Notes under the pieces: generated by a model
What the model saw: only the letters and a program-made list of their open reading frames with translations
Databases searched by the model: none
Told to the model about the DNA's origin: nothing
Source of the DNA: Bacillota bacterium
GTDB taxonomy: Bacteria; Bacillota; Clostridia; Acetivibrionales; JAMNXU01
NCBI GenBank assembly: GCA_023623175.1
Contig: JAMNXU010000025.1
Span: 1 to 51,188, forward strand
Length of the DNA: 51,188 nt
Direction of reading: 5' to 3'
Translations under genes and position numbers: made by a program
Part shown: positions 8,186-15,901 of the stretch, piece by piece
How the letters are laid out: each line of letters begins with the position of its first letter
Numbering within the stretch: the first letter of the stretch is position 1

Positions 8186-9169
8186 ATGCATGACAAAAAG
8201 CCTGTTTCGAGCAAAAAGTCATTGTCAGATAAGAAGTTCCTGTTGATCAGGGAAATATCCCAGGGCTTTTGGCATGAAATGCACCATGTCCTGGCCCAGC
8301 TGCTTTTTGCGGAAATCCTGCAAAGGATTCCCGTTGTTTTCTGGGGTGAAGGCAGCCTTTATTCCTCATCCGGCGGTTCCAACACCTTTGAGCAGTTTTT
8401 TGAGCCGGTATCGGGTTTCACTGCCCGGGACCTGGCGAGGGAGGAATTCTCTTTCTATCCGGAACGGTGGAACAGCGGGAATATCCTCCTTTCCGGCAGG
8501 CCTGACGGAGACTGTCCCCCGGGGCCGGAGGAGCCGGATCGTGAGCCGGAGGAGTCGGGTCATGTATTGGGTAGAAGTGAGAATGTCATAGTCCGGGATT
8601 CCTATGTCGACGTGGAAAAAATCATGCCCCTGGTGCCGGCAGACCACCCCTGCTTCGGGCTGGACCGCCGCGCATTGTTCCGCTTCCTAATACGTAACTA
8701 TATTCGTCTCCGCAGGGATGTCCAATCCCTTATCGACGCTTTCTACGACGCGAATATGAAAGGCTCGCCTTTTTTGGCAGTCCACGTACGCAGCAGCGAC
8801 AAAATCGTGGAAGTAAGGCACCTGCATGAGTTAAATGCCCGGTATCCCGGCGAAATTGACAAAGTCCTTGAGGCCAACCCGGGCATGCGGATATTTTTGA
8901 TGACCGACTGCATTGAGATACTGGAGGAATACAGGAAAAGGTACGGCGACCTACTGGTTTATACCGAATGCAGAAGGGTTCCCGGAAACGGCAAGGGAGT
9001 GCACTTTTATGAATACCGGGACAACAGGCAAAAGGGGCTAGAAGTCCTGGTGGACACCTGGCTTGCCGCGCGATGCGATTACTTCATCGGCAACGGCTAC
9101 TCCAACGTATCGGAGGCCGTCAGTGAGCTCAAGGACTGGAAGGAGGACAGGATCAGGCTTTTGTATTAG
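8186..9169 (+). CDS. Putative fucosyltransferase (GT23/O-FucT superfamily-like), copy 1
   Basis: A 327-residue protein, first of four paralogues in this island. The shared N-terminus FLLIREISQGFWHEMHHVLAQLL is followed by IPVVFWGEGSLYS and FEPVSGF. The block LAVHVRSSDKIVEV resembles the HxRRxDK nucleotide-sugar loop of GT23 (FUT8/NodZ) and protein O-fucosyltransferases. FLMTDCIEILEEYRKRYG and DYFIGNGYSNVSEAV match the later donor-binding segments of that fold. GDP-fucose is the likely donor because the island encodes its synthesis, but sugar and acceptor are unproven. Oddly, where the paralogues have about 18 ordinary residues, this copy has some 25 rich in Pro and Glu (GDCPPGPEEP), encoded by GC-rich DNA with a degenerate copy of the dispersed repeat. 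No signal peptide, so it acts in the cytosol. Confidence 0.65.
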   Translation: MHDKKPVSSKKSLSDKKFLLIREISQGFWHEMHHVLAQLLFAEILQRIPVVFWGEGSLYSSSGGSNTFEQFFEPVSGFTARDLAREEFSFYPERWNSGNILLSGRPDGDCPPGPEEPDREPEESGHVLGRSENVIVRDSYVDVEKIMPLVPADHPCFGLDRRALFRFLIRNYIRLRRDVQSLIDAFYDANMKGSPFLAVHVRSSDKIVEVRHLHELNARYPGEIDKVLEANPGMRIFLMTDCIEILEEYRKRYGDLLVYTECRRVPGNGKGVHFYEYRDNRQKGLEVLVDTWLAARCDYFIGNGYSNVSEAVSELKDWKEDRIRLLY

Positions 9170-9233
9170 CAATTCCCTTTTTTCAATATAAGGTTCCTTT
9201 TTCAATATAAACGAGGGAAAGAGGTGATTATTC

Positions 9234-10199
9234 GTGGATAAGAGCAAGTGGATCGAAGTTTACAGGACCATGAAGCTTATTCGCCTGGTTGAGCAAAGAA
9301 TCAATGACGAGTACAAGTATGATGAGATTAAGACGCCAATTCACCTGTCCATTGGCCAGGAAGCAGTAGCGGCCGGCGTTTGCATTCACCTCCGGAAGGA
9401 TGATTATATTTTCGGCACTCACCGCAGTCATTCCCAGTATATTGCGAAGGGCGGAGACATTAAAAAAATGATTGCCGAACTGTACCTGAGAAAAACCGGC
9501 TGTGCCCGCGGCAGGGGCGGGTCAATGCATCTTGTGGACCCCGATGTCGGAATTCTTGGTTCGTCCGCCATTGTCGGAGGGAACATCCCGCTGGGAACCG
9601 GTACGGCCCTGGCGTCTAAGCTGCTTGGCAATGACAGGGTAACCGTTGTATTTTTCGGCGACGGCGCCGCTGACGAAGGCACTTTCCATGAAAGCCTGAA
9701 TTTTGCCGCGTTAAAAAAGCTACCTGTTGTTTACGTCTGTGAGAATAATTTTTACGCCATCAACTCGCACCAGCTGTCGCGGCAGGTCGGCGACAACATC
9801 CACAAATGGGCCCAGGGCTATGGAATGCCGGGCTACCAGGTTGACGGGAATGACGTGCTTGAAGTTTCCGATTACGCGGAAAAAGCCATTTCTCGGTGCC
9901 GCAGGGGCGAAGGGCCCACCCTGATTGAATGCCTGACCTACCGGTGGAAAGGCCATATCGGAACGGTGGATGACGTGGGAGAAGGCTACAGGCCGAAGGA
10001 AGAATACGACTACTGGGTTTCCCGGTGCCCGATTAAACGCTTCGCGGAATTCCTGAAGTCCCGGGGAGTTTTGACAGCCGAGCTTGAGAAGAGCATTGAC
10101 CGGGAGATTTACGAATTGATTGAAGATGCATTCAGGTTCGCCCAAAGTTCTCCAAAGCCGTCACCGGATGAGCTGCTGGATTTTGTGTATGCCGAATAG
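9234..10199 (+). CDS. Thiamine-diphosphate-dependent dehydrogenase E1 alpha-like subunit
   Basis: A 321-residue PDHA/AcoA-like protein. The ThDP/Mg motif runs from GDG (142-144) to NN (171-172), with GDGAADEGTFHESLNFAAL intact. RSHSQYIAKGG, GRGGSMH and ILGSSAIVGG are typical of E1 alpha. GTG at 9234 follows GAGGTG by seven bases. The beta subunit is the next gene, 62 bp on. No lipoyl E2 or E3 gene lies nearby, and the pair sits inside a sugar-nucleotide island, so ordinary keto-acid oxidation is doubtful. E1 alpha/beta pairs are known in sugar biosynthesis, as I recall for AviB1/AviB2 of avilamycin, where a two-carbon branch from pyruvate is added to a sugar. I infer a similar carboligation here. 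An acetoin or branched-chain E1 remains possible. Confidence 0.85.
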   Translation: MDKSKWIEVYRTMKLIRLVEQRINDEYKYDEIKTPIHLSIGQEAVAAGVCIHLRKDDYIFGTHRSHSQYIAKGGDIKKMIAELYLRKTGCARGRGGSMHLVDPDVGILGSSAIVGGNIPLGTGTALASKLLGNDRVTVVFFGDGAADEGTFHESLNFAALKKLPVVYVCENNFYAINSHQLSRQVGDNIHKWAQGYGMPGYQVDGNDVLEVSDYAEKAISRCRRGEGPTLIECLTYRWKGHIGTVDDVGEGYRPKEEYDYWVSRCPIKRFAEFLKSRGVLTAELEKSIDREIYELIEDAFRFAQSSPKPSPDELLDFVYAE

Positions 10200-10261
10200 C
10201 AGGTTTTTGCTGTAAAACAGCACTTTTTAAACAGCACTTTTTTGAAAAAGGAGGGTATGTT

Positions 10262-11305
10262 ATGCCTTGGACTACAGTTCAGGTTGAAAAGCTCGGCAAC
10301 TTTTTTATAACGGGCGATCATACGGGCGACCGTGTGCTTACTTACAGGGATGCGCTGCATGAAGCGCTGGACCAGTTCCTGGCCAGGGATCCGAGGGTGT
10401 TCATCATGGGTGAAGGCGTGGACGACGTCGCGGGTGTTTTCGGAACCACGAAAGGCCTGAAGGAGAAATATGGCGCAAACCGGGTGTTTGATACCCCGAT
10501 TGCCGAAAATTCAATGACAGGGATTGCGGCTGGGGCGGCCATGGCAGGACTGAGGCCTGTACTTATTCATGCAAGGATGGATTTTCTCCTGCTTTCCCTG
10601 GATCAGTTGGTGAATCACGCGTCCAAATGGTGCTACATGTTTGGAGGAAAGGTCCCGGTTCCCATGGTGGTAAGGACTATCAGCGCCCGGGGATGGGGCT
10701 CGGGAGCTCAGCATTCCCAGTGCATCCAGGGTATGCTCATGAATGTTCCCGGTTTGAAGATTGTTGCTCCTGCCACTCCCTACGATGCTAAGGGGCTGAT
10801 GATCTCCGCCATCATCGACAACAACCCGGTCCTTTTTGTGGAACACCGGTGGCTTCATAAAACGACGGGATATGTTCCCGAAGAGGTCTATTCCATCCCG
10901 ATCGGCAAGGGCATGATCCACCGGAAGGGAGAAGACATCACTATCGTGGCCGTATCCTATATGCTCGTGGAGGCATTGAAGGCAGCCGAAAAGCTCCGGG
11001 AAGAAGGCATTTCCGCCGAAGTAATAGACCCGAGGACATTGAAGCCTTTCGATGAGAAGCTGTTGCTGGAATCCGTCGGAAAGACCGGAAGGCTCCTGGT
11101 TGCCGACACCGGCTGCAAAACGGGCAGCGTGGCTTCGGAAATTGCTGCGATTGCCGCGGAAAAAGCATTCCATGTGCTCAGGAAGCCCGTCAGAAGGGTA
11201 TGCTGCCCCGATACTCCGACGCCGACGAGCGACGTATTGGAAAAAGCATTTTACCCCACTGCCGACGATATTTTCGCCGAGGCAGTAAAATTGGTAAAAG
11301 AATAA
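10262..11305 (+). CDS. Thiamine-diphosphate-dependent dehydrogenase E1 beta-like subunit
   Basis: A 347-residue PDHB/AcoB-like protein, partner of the preceding E1 alpha. The motif FDTPIAENSMTGIAAGAAMAGLRPV contains the conserved glutamate that activates ThDP. SARGWGSGAQHSQ and the C-terminal transketolase-like domain (VIDPRTLKPFDE...LLVADTG) are all present. Length is slightly above the usual 325 because of an N-terminal extension before LTYRDALHEAL. ATG 10262 has AAGGAGG seven bases upstream. A 13-bp direct repeat containing AACAGCACTTTTT lies in the gap between the two genes. Together the subunits should form an alpha2beta2 ThDP enzyme; substrate is unknown, and the island suggests a nucleotide-sugar acceptor. 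Confidence 0.85.
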   Translation: MPWTTVQVEKLGNFFITGDHTGDRVLTYRDALHEALDQFLARDPRVFIMGEGVDDVAGVFGTTKGLKEKYGANRVFDTPIAENSMTGIAAGAAMAGLRPVLIHARMDFLLLSLDQLVNHASKWCYMFGGKVPVPMVVRTISARGWGSGAQHSQCIQGMLMNVPGLKIVAPATPYDAKGLMISAIIDNNPVLFVEHRWLHKTTGYVPEEVYSIPIGKGMIHRKGEDITIVAVSYMLVEALKAAEKLREEGISAEVIDPRTLKPFDEKLLLESVGKTGRLLVADTGCKTGSVASEIAAIAAEKAFHVLRKPVRRVCCPDTPTPTSDVLEKAFYPTADDIFAEAVKLVKE

Positions 11306-11354
11306 AAATCCCGACAACAGATTGTGGATATTTCAAAAAGAAAAGAGGATGGTT

Positions 11355-12461
11355 ATGGACAGGATAATTGAGAAAGATTGCCTTGAATATATTGAAAAAA
11401 TAGACCTGTCCCCGTTAAGGGGCAAAACGGTTTTTATAACGGGGGCCAACGGGCTCATTGGTACGTACATTATTTACATGCTCCATCTTGCCAATATAAC
11501 GAAGGATGCCGGGATCAGCATTGTCGCCGTAAGCAAGAGCCCGCCCGGCAGCCAGTTCCGGGGAATATTCACCGGGGATGACAGGGGGACAGCCCTCAAA
11601 AAACATCATTACGAATTTCATCCTGTCGACCTGACGGGTCCGGACTTTGTCGAGGGGACAGTCCTCAAAAAAGCCTTCAAAAAGGCTGACTATATTATCC
11701 ACGGGGCGACCTATGCCCAGCCGAAGAAATTCATAAAGAATTATTCGGACACTATTCACCTGAATACGACAGTTACGGAAAAGCTGCTGAAAAAGGCAAA
11801 GGACGACGGTGCCACCCTGCTGTTTTTAAGTTCCTCAGAAGTATATGGCAATCCCGATGAAAAAAATATTCCCACCGGTGAAGACTTCCCCGGATATTGT
11901 TCTCCCGTGGATATCAGGGCCGTTTACTCCGAGTCCAAACGCATGGGCGAAACCCTGTGCTTTGCCTACAGAAATTTTGAAGGTGTCAATGCCAAGGTAG
12001 CGCGGATTTCGATGACCTACGGCCCCGGTATCGGACTGGATGACGAGCGGGTCCTTGCCCATTTTATGCGGCAGGCGCTCTATAACAGGAAGATTGTGAT
12101 GCTTGATGATGGAAGTAAAGTCCGGACTTTCTGCTACATCGCCGACTGTGTGCTGATGCTGCTTTATATAATGCTGTATGGAAAAGATTTTGTATACAAT
12201 GTAGGCGGAAAAGACAGCATAACCATTCGTGCCCTTGCGGAAGAAATTTGCCGGCTGACCGGCAGCGCGCTGTCCGAGGAATTCCAATCCGGGGAAGCTC
12301 ATAAGGACATAAAGGTTTCTCCGCAGATTGTGCAGCTGGATATTTCGAAAGTTTTAAGCGAATTCCCCCTTCCTCCTTTCATTTCTTTCAGGGAGGGCCT
12401 TAGCCGAACCATTGAGTGGAACAAGTCTGTTTACGGGCTGTCAGGCCAGGCTGAGGCCTGA
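11355..12461 (+). CDS. NAD-dependent sugar-nucleotide epimerase/dehydratase (extended SDR)
   Basis: A 368-residue extended short-chain dehydrogenase. TVFITGANGLIG is the NAD-binding loop. SSSEVYG and YSESKRMGE supply the catalytic Ser/Tyr/Lys set. It resembles UDP-glucuronate decarboxylase or dTDP-glucose 4,6-dehydratase relatives; the exact reaction cannot be read from sequence. ATG 11355 is preferred over 11349 because AAAAGAGG then lies six bases upstream. Two copies of the dispersed repeat are embedded in frame and give RGTALKK and EGTVLKK in the region after the first beta-alpha units. The protein otherwise looks intact, so the inserts may be tolerated. Likely role: making or modifying the sugar nucleotide handled by the adjacent E1 pair or the transferases. 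Confidence 0.8.
   Translation: MDRIIEKDCLEYIEKIDLSPLRGKTVFITGANGLIGTYIIYMLHLANITKDAGISIVAVSKSPPGSQFRGIFTGDDRGTALKKHHYEFHPVDLTGPDFVEGTVLKKAFKKADYIIHGATYAQPKKFIKNYSDTIHLNTTVTEKLLKKAKDDGATLLFLSSSEVYGNPDEKNIPTGEDFPGYCSPVDIRAVYSESKRMGETLCFAYRNFEGVNAKVARISMTYGPGIGLDDERVLAHFMRQALYNRKIVMLDDGSKVRTFCYIADCVLMLLYIMLYGKDFVYNVGGKDSITIRALAEEICRLTGSALSEEFQSGEAHKDIKVSPQIVQLDISKVLSEFPLPPFISFREGLSRTIEWNKSVYGLSGQAEA
11584..11672 (+). repeat. Two dispersed repeats inside the SDR coding sequence
   Basis: GGGGGACAGCCCTCAAAA starts at 11584 and GAGGGGACAGTCCTCAAA at 11652. Both are in the sense orientation, both in the same reading frame and both translate as G-T-x-L-K-K. They are 68 bp apart. Confidence 0.85.
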
Positions 12462-12569
12462 CTCCTTCATTTAACCTTTCTTTTTTCATTTTGGGCACAC
12501 ATACTGCCAGGTATACATAATATAACCTTGAATAACATTTTAGTCTGGAAAATGCGGGGTGAAGCTTAC

Positions 12570-13751
12570 ATGGCAGGTGACAGATTCCTGTTAATTAAAA
12601 CCTGGAGCAACAGGTTATGGTCTGATGTGGAACATGTTCTTGGTCAGCTTCTGATTGCCGAAATAACAAATCGCATTCCCGTTATTTACTGGCCTACCCA
12701 CTGCCTGCATAACGGATTCATTCATACAAACGGGTTTGAACTGTATTTTGAGCCTATAAACACTTACAGCATTTTTGACCTGGCAAAATCCGACTACACC
12801 TTTTATCCGCCCATCTGGAACGCGGACAATCTGCTGGTGGAGGATATCTATAAGGACACCTGGAAGTACAGGAGCATTGGCGACCTTATAAGCAGCGACG
12901 CCAACGTGGTTGTCGGGGACGTATATTTTTCCATACCGGAAATTATTCCTTTCATCAGGAAGGATAATGAGGAATATGGAATGACAGCCACGGAAATTTA
13001 CCGCTACCTCTACAGGAAATATATAAAAATCAAGCGGGACATTCTTATGGAAATCCAGGGATTTTACCAGTCGTGGCTCAAGGACGGGCATCCCGTTCTG
13101 GCAGTCCATGTCCGCAGGGAAGAAGATGACATGGTTATCGACGCGAGAAAAGACATTGCCGATGAGCATTACTGGCACAGGCACAGCAGGAAATACGGCT
13201 CGGATAAATCAAAGAAGCGGAAAAGAAAATACCGCTTTCTGGGAAAAGGGAAATTGCTCAGGGCCAATACCCTGTATCATTCCGAAATCCGCAACATGAT
13301 CAATAAGTATGCAATCCGCAAAATATTCCTTCTCACCGACAGTGAAGAAGTGGTGGAGGAATACAAAAAAATGTACGGCGACATGCTTGTGTTCACCGAC
13401 TGCAAGCGATTATCCGGGAGCGACCCGGCATACTTCATGGAGAATCCCATGGTGAAAAGAAGACGGGGCGTTGAAACTATTAAGGATGCATATCTTGCCG
13501 CCCAATGCGACTTTTTCATCGGAAACGATTTTTCAAGTCTTTCACGGGCAATATCGCGGATTAAGGACTGGCCTTCAAGTAATATAAAGCTCCTGTTCCG
13601 GCAGGTAAGGAAACGCAAATACCCCGTAAATGTCAAAATGATTGTTTCCGTCAACAGGAAAACATTCCGCTCATTTGTAAATGCCGTTAAAAAGCTGTAC
13701 CGCAAGTTAAGGAACAAGCTGCAAATTGGGGGTGGAGATATTGCCAACTGA
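12570..13751 (+). CDS. Putative fucosyltransferase (GT23/O-FucT superfamily-like), copy 2
   Basis: A 393-residue paralogue of the genes at 8186, 13741 and 14792. It keeps DRFLLIKTWSNRLWSDVEHVLGQLL, the YPPIWNADNLLVED block, LAVHVRREEDD, IFLLTDSEEVVEEYKKMYG and DFFIGNDFSSLSRAI. Between the VHVR loop and LLTD it carries about 36 extra residues compared with copy 3, strongly basic (SDKSKKRKRKYRF). The C-terminus is also basic (VKKLYRKLRNK), which could bind membrane phospholipid or an acidic acceptor. After VHVR the usual DK is replaced by acidic residues. ATG 12570 follows GGGGTG by eight bases. The stop overlaps the start of copy 3, so translation is probably coupled. Confidence 0.65.
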   Translation: MAGDRFLLIKTWSNRLWSDVEHVLGQLLIAEITNRIPVIYWPTHCLHNGFIHTNGFELYFEPINTYSIFDLAKSDYTFYPPIWNADNLLVEDIYKDTWKYRSIGDLISSDANVVVGDVYFSIPEIIPFIRKDNEEYGMTATEIYRYLYRKYIKIKRDILMEIQGFYQSWLKDGHPVLAVHVRREEDDMVIDARKDIADEHYWHRHSRKYGSDKSKKRKRKYRFLGKGKLLRANTLYHSEIRNMINKYAIRKIFLLTDSEEVVEEYKKMYGDMLVFTDCKRLSGSDPAYFMENPMVKRRRGVETIKDAYLAAQCDFFIGNDFSSLSRAISRIKDWPSSNIKLLFRQVRKRKYPVNVKMIVSVNRKTFRSFVNAVKKLYRKLRNKLQIGGGDIAN

Positions 13752-14832
13752 TCGGTTTCTTCTTATTAAAAGCTGGGGCTGCGGTTTCTGGTCCGACGTG
13801 GATCACGTGATGGGCCAGCTGCTGGTCGCTGAACTGACCAACCGGATTCCTGTTGTTTATTGGGGGTCAAACAGCCTGTATTCTGAATCATTTAAAACCA
13901 ATGCTTTTGAATTGTATTTTGAACCGGTTTCCAATTATACCATACAGGAATTGTGCCAACCCGGTTTTACGTATTATCCTCCCATTTGGAACAGCAATAA
14001 TCTTGCCGTGGAGGATTTGGACAAAATCACCTGGGCTTACCGGAATCTTGGAGATTTGATGAGCAGCAACGCCAATGTGGTGGTAAGCGATACCCACTAC
14101 TTTATTCGGCCGATAATCCCCTTCATTCCCAAAACTCACTGGGCATACGGAATGACCGCGCACCAGATATACAGGTGCCTGTTTGATAAATATATCAGGC
14201 TCAAACCGGATATCCAGGAGGAAATCCAGCAATTTTATGATGAATTCATGAAGGGTTCTGACCCAATCCTTGCGGTTCACATCCGTGGAGGGGATAAGGT
14301 CAAGGAAGTTGAAAATCTGTCCCATTTGAATAAAAGGTATCACCAGATAGTCAAACAGTTTGTCAAACGTTTTGACATTCAAAAAATACTGTTGCTGACA
14401 GACTGCGAGGAGATCCTTTCCGATTTCCGGAAGCGGTACGGCCCGATGGTGATTTATACCGATTGCAAAAGGGGACAGCTCAATGATACGAAGAATGCTC
14501 CCCATCTTACCAGCTATTCCGAAAGAAGGCGCAAGGGAATAGAGGTCATCAAGGATACTTACCTCGCTACCAGGTGCACATTTTTTATAGGTAACGGGTA
14601 TTCCAATGTTTCATATACGATAAAACGCCTCAAGGACTGGCCGGATAGCAATATTGTCCTGTTTTACAGGGATTTGAAGCATGAAATAAGGCTCGCAAAA
14701 AAACGTCTTAAAGCCGATCGGAAGAGGAGAAGGTCAGAGAGAATTCATCACAGGGCTGAATATCCTGAATTATACGGAGGTGTGAATACGTATGCAGACG
14801 AATCGTTTCCTGTTAATAAAATCTTTGGGTAA
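13741..14832 (+). CDS. Putative fucosyltransferase (GT23/O-FucT superfamily-like), copy 3
   Basis: About 363 residues and the least divergent of the four paralogues. LAVHIRGGDKVKEVENL matches the HxRxxDK loop of GT23/O-FucT enzymes. KILLLTDCEEILSDFRKRYG and FFIGNGYSNVSYTIKRLKDW are complete. There is a long basic C-terminal tail (KKRLKADRKRRRSERI). The start is taken as TTG 13741, just after the G-rich stretch 13728-13735, inside the 3' end of copy 2; an earlier TTG at 13726 is possible. The 3' end overlaps copy 4 by 41 bp. It is the best candidate of the set for an active GDP-fucose-dependent enzyme, though donor and acceptor remain inferred. Confidence 0.68.
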   Translation: MPTDRFLLIKSWGCGFWSDVDHVMGQLLVAELTNRIPVVYWGSNSLYSESFKTNAFELYFEPVSNYTIQELCQPGFTYYPPIWNSNNLAVEDLDKITWAYRNLGDLMSSNANVVVSDTHYFIRPIIPFIPKTHWAYGMTAHQIYRCLFDKYIRLKPDIQEEIQQFYDEFMKGSDPILAVHIRGGDKVKEVENLSHLNKRYHQIVKQFVKRFDIQKILLLTDCEEILSDFRKRYGPMVIYTDCKRGQLNDTKNAPHLTSYSERRRKGIEVIKDTYLATRCTFFIGNGYSNVSYTIKRLKDWPDSNIVLFYRDLKHEIRLAKKRLKADRKRRRSERIHHRAEYPELYGGVNTYADESFPVNKIFG

Positions 14833-15751
14833 GAGCATTTGGGCTGATGTGGATCATGTTATGTGCCAGATTCTCGCAGCTGAACTGACCAACCGCATCC
14901 CGGTAGTGTACTGGGGCATGGAAAGCCTGTACAGCGAGTCCATCGGGACAAATGCGTTTGAGTTTTTCTTTGAACCGGTTTCCGGCTTTACGGTTCATGA
15001 TATTGTCCGTCCGGGATATTCTTTCTATCCGCCTGCATGGAACCCTGAAAACATACTTGCGGAAGATACCGACAGGTACAGGATGGAATACCGGGATTTG
15101 AAGAGCCTGATGAGAAGCGATGCCAATATAGTTGTCAGTGACATTTATTATCCCCTGAGCTCCATTATGCAGTGGTCACACAGGGGGCACTGGTCCTATG
15201 GGAAAACACCCTACCAGGTTTACCGTGTCCTTTACGATAAATATTTGAAACCGAAGCCCGAAATAATACGGGAAATCAAGAGGTACATCAACATGACGCC
15301 CGACTTCAGGGATGAAAAGCCGATACTCGGGGTTCACTGCCAGTCGAACGCCATTGTGCATGAAGTGGCGCAGATCTATGATTTGAATGAGCTATACAGG
15401 CCCTACATCTGGCAGTTTATTGTGCGGTATAACGTCAGGCATGTTTTCCTGATAACGGACTCGAAGAAAATCCTGAAGCAGTTCAAGAAGCTTTACGGAG
15501 TAAACGGTATGCTTTTGTATACCGACAGCAAGAAGCAGCCCTTAAAGGAGAGAATCCCCGTTTATCTCCAGGAGTATCCGAACAAGAGGCACAAAGGCGT
15601 GGAGCTGGTCAAGGATACGATTGAAGTGATAAAAGATACTTACCTGGCTGCGCAATGCGACTTTTTTATCGGGAATGGATATTCAAGCCTGTCCAATACG
15701 GTGATGCGGCTGAAGGATTGGCCTGAAACGAATATTAAATTGTTATATTAG
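14792..15751 (+). CDS. Fucosyltransferase-like paralogue with altered donor loop, copy 4
   Basis: A 319-residue paralogue starting at ATG 14792, with ACGGAGGTG eight bases upstream inside the end of copy 3. The N-terminal block, HVFLITDSKKILKQFKKLYG and DFFIGNGYSSLSNTV are well kept. The donor loop is not: where the others read VHxR, this one reads GVHCQSNAIVHEV, so the arginine that contacts the GDP-sugar phosphate in characterised GT23 enzymes is missing. It also lacks the basic tails of copies 2 and 3. It may use another donor, act as a scaffold for its partners, or be inactive. Codon use and frame are intact, so it is not an obvious pseudogene. Confidence 0.6.
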   Translation: MQTNRFLLIKSLGKSIWADVDHVMCQILAAELTNRIPVVYWGMESLYSESIGTNAFEFFFEPVSGFTVHDIVRPGYSFYPPAWNPENILAEDTDRYRMEYRDLKSLMRSDANIVVSDIYYPLSSIMQWSHRGHWSYGKTPYQVYRVLYDKYLKPKPEIIREIKRYINMTPDFRDEKPILGVHCQSNAIVHEVAQIYDLNELYRPYIWQFIVRYNVRHVFLITDSKKILKQFKKLYGVNGMLLYTDSKKQPLKERIPVYLQEYPNKRHKGVELVKDTIEVIKDTYLAAQCDFFIGNGYSSLSNTVMRLKDWPETNIKLLY

Positions 15752-15901
15752 GAAATTTTGATTCAAAAAGATTATGAATCACTTCAACAACTGATCAAAT
15801 TCCCGGCCCGGGGATTATAGTGAAAATTACTGGCTCTGAATGAATATTGAATCGATATTGAAGTTAAATAAAGTTTTTTGGGATCAGGAGGGATGGTTTG
15901 A

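Noticed and set aside
9234..11305. Ordinary pyruvate or acetoin dehydrogenase operon
   Set aside because: No E2, E3 or lipoate genes follow, and both sides are glycan genes. Kept only as an alternative.
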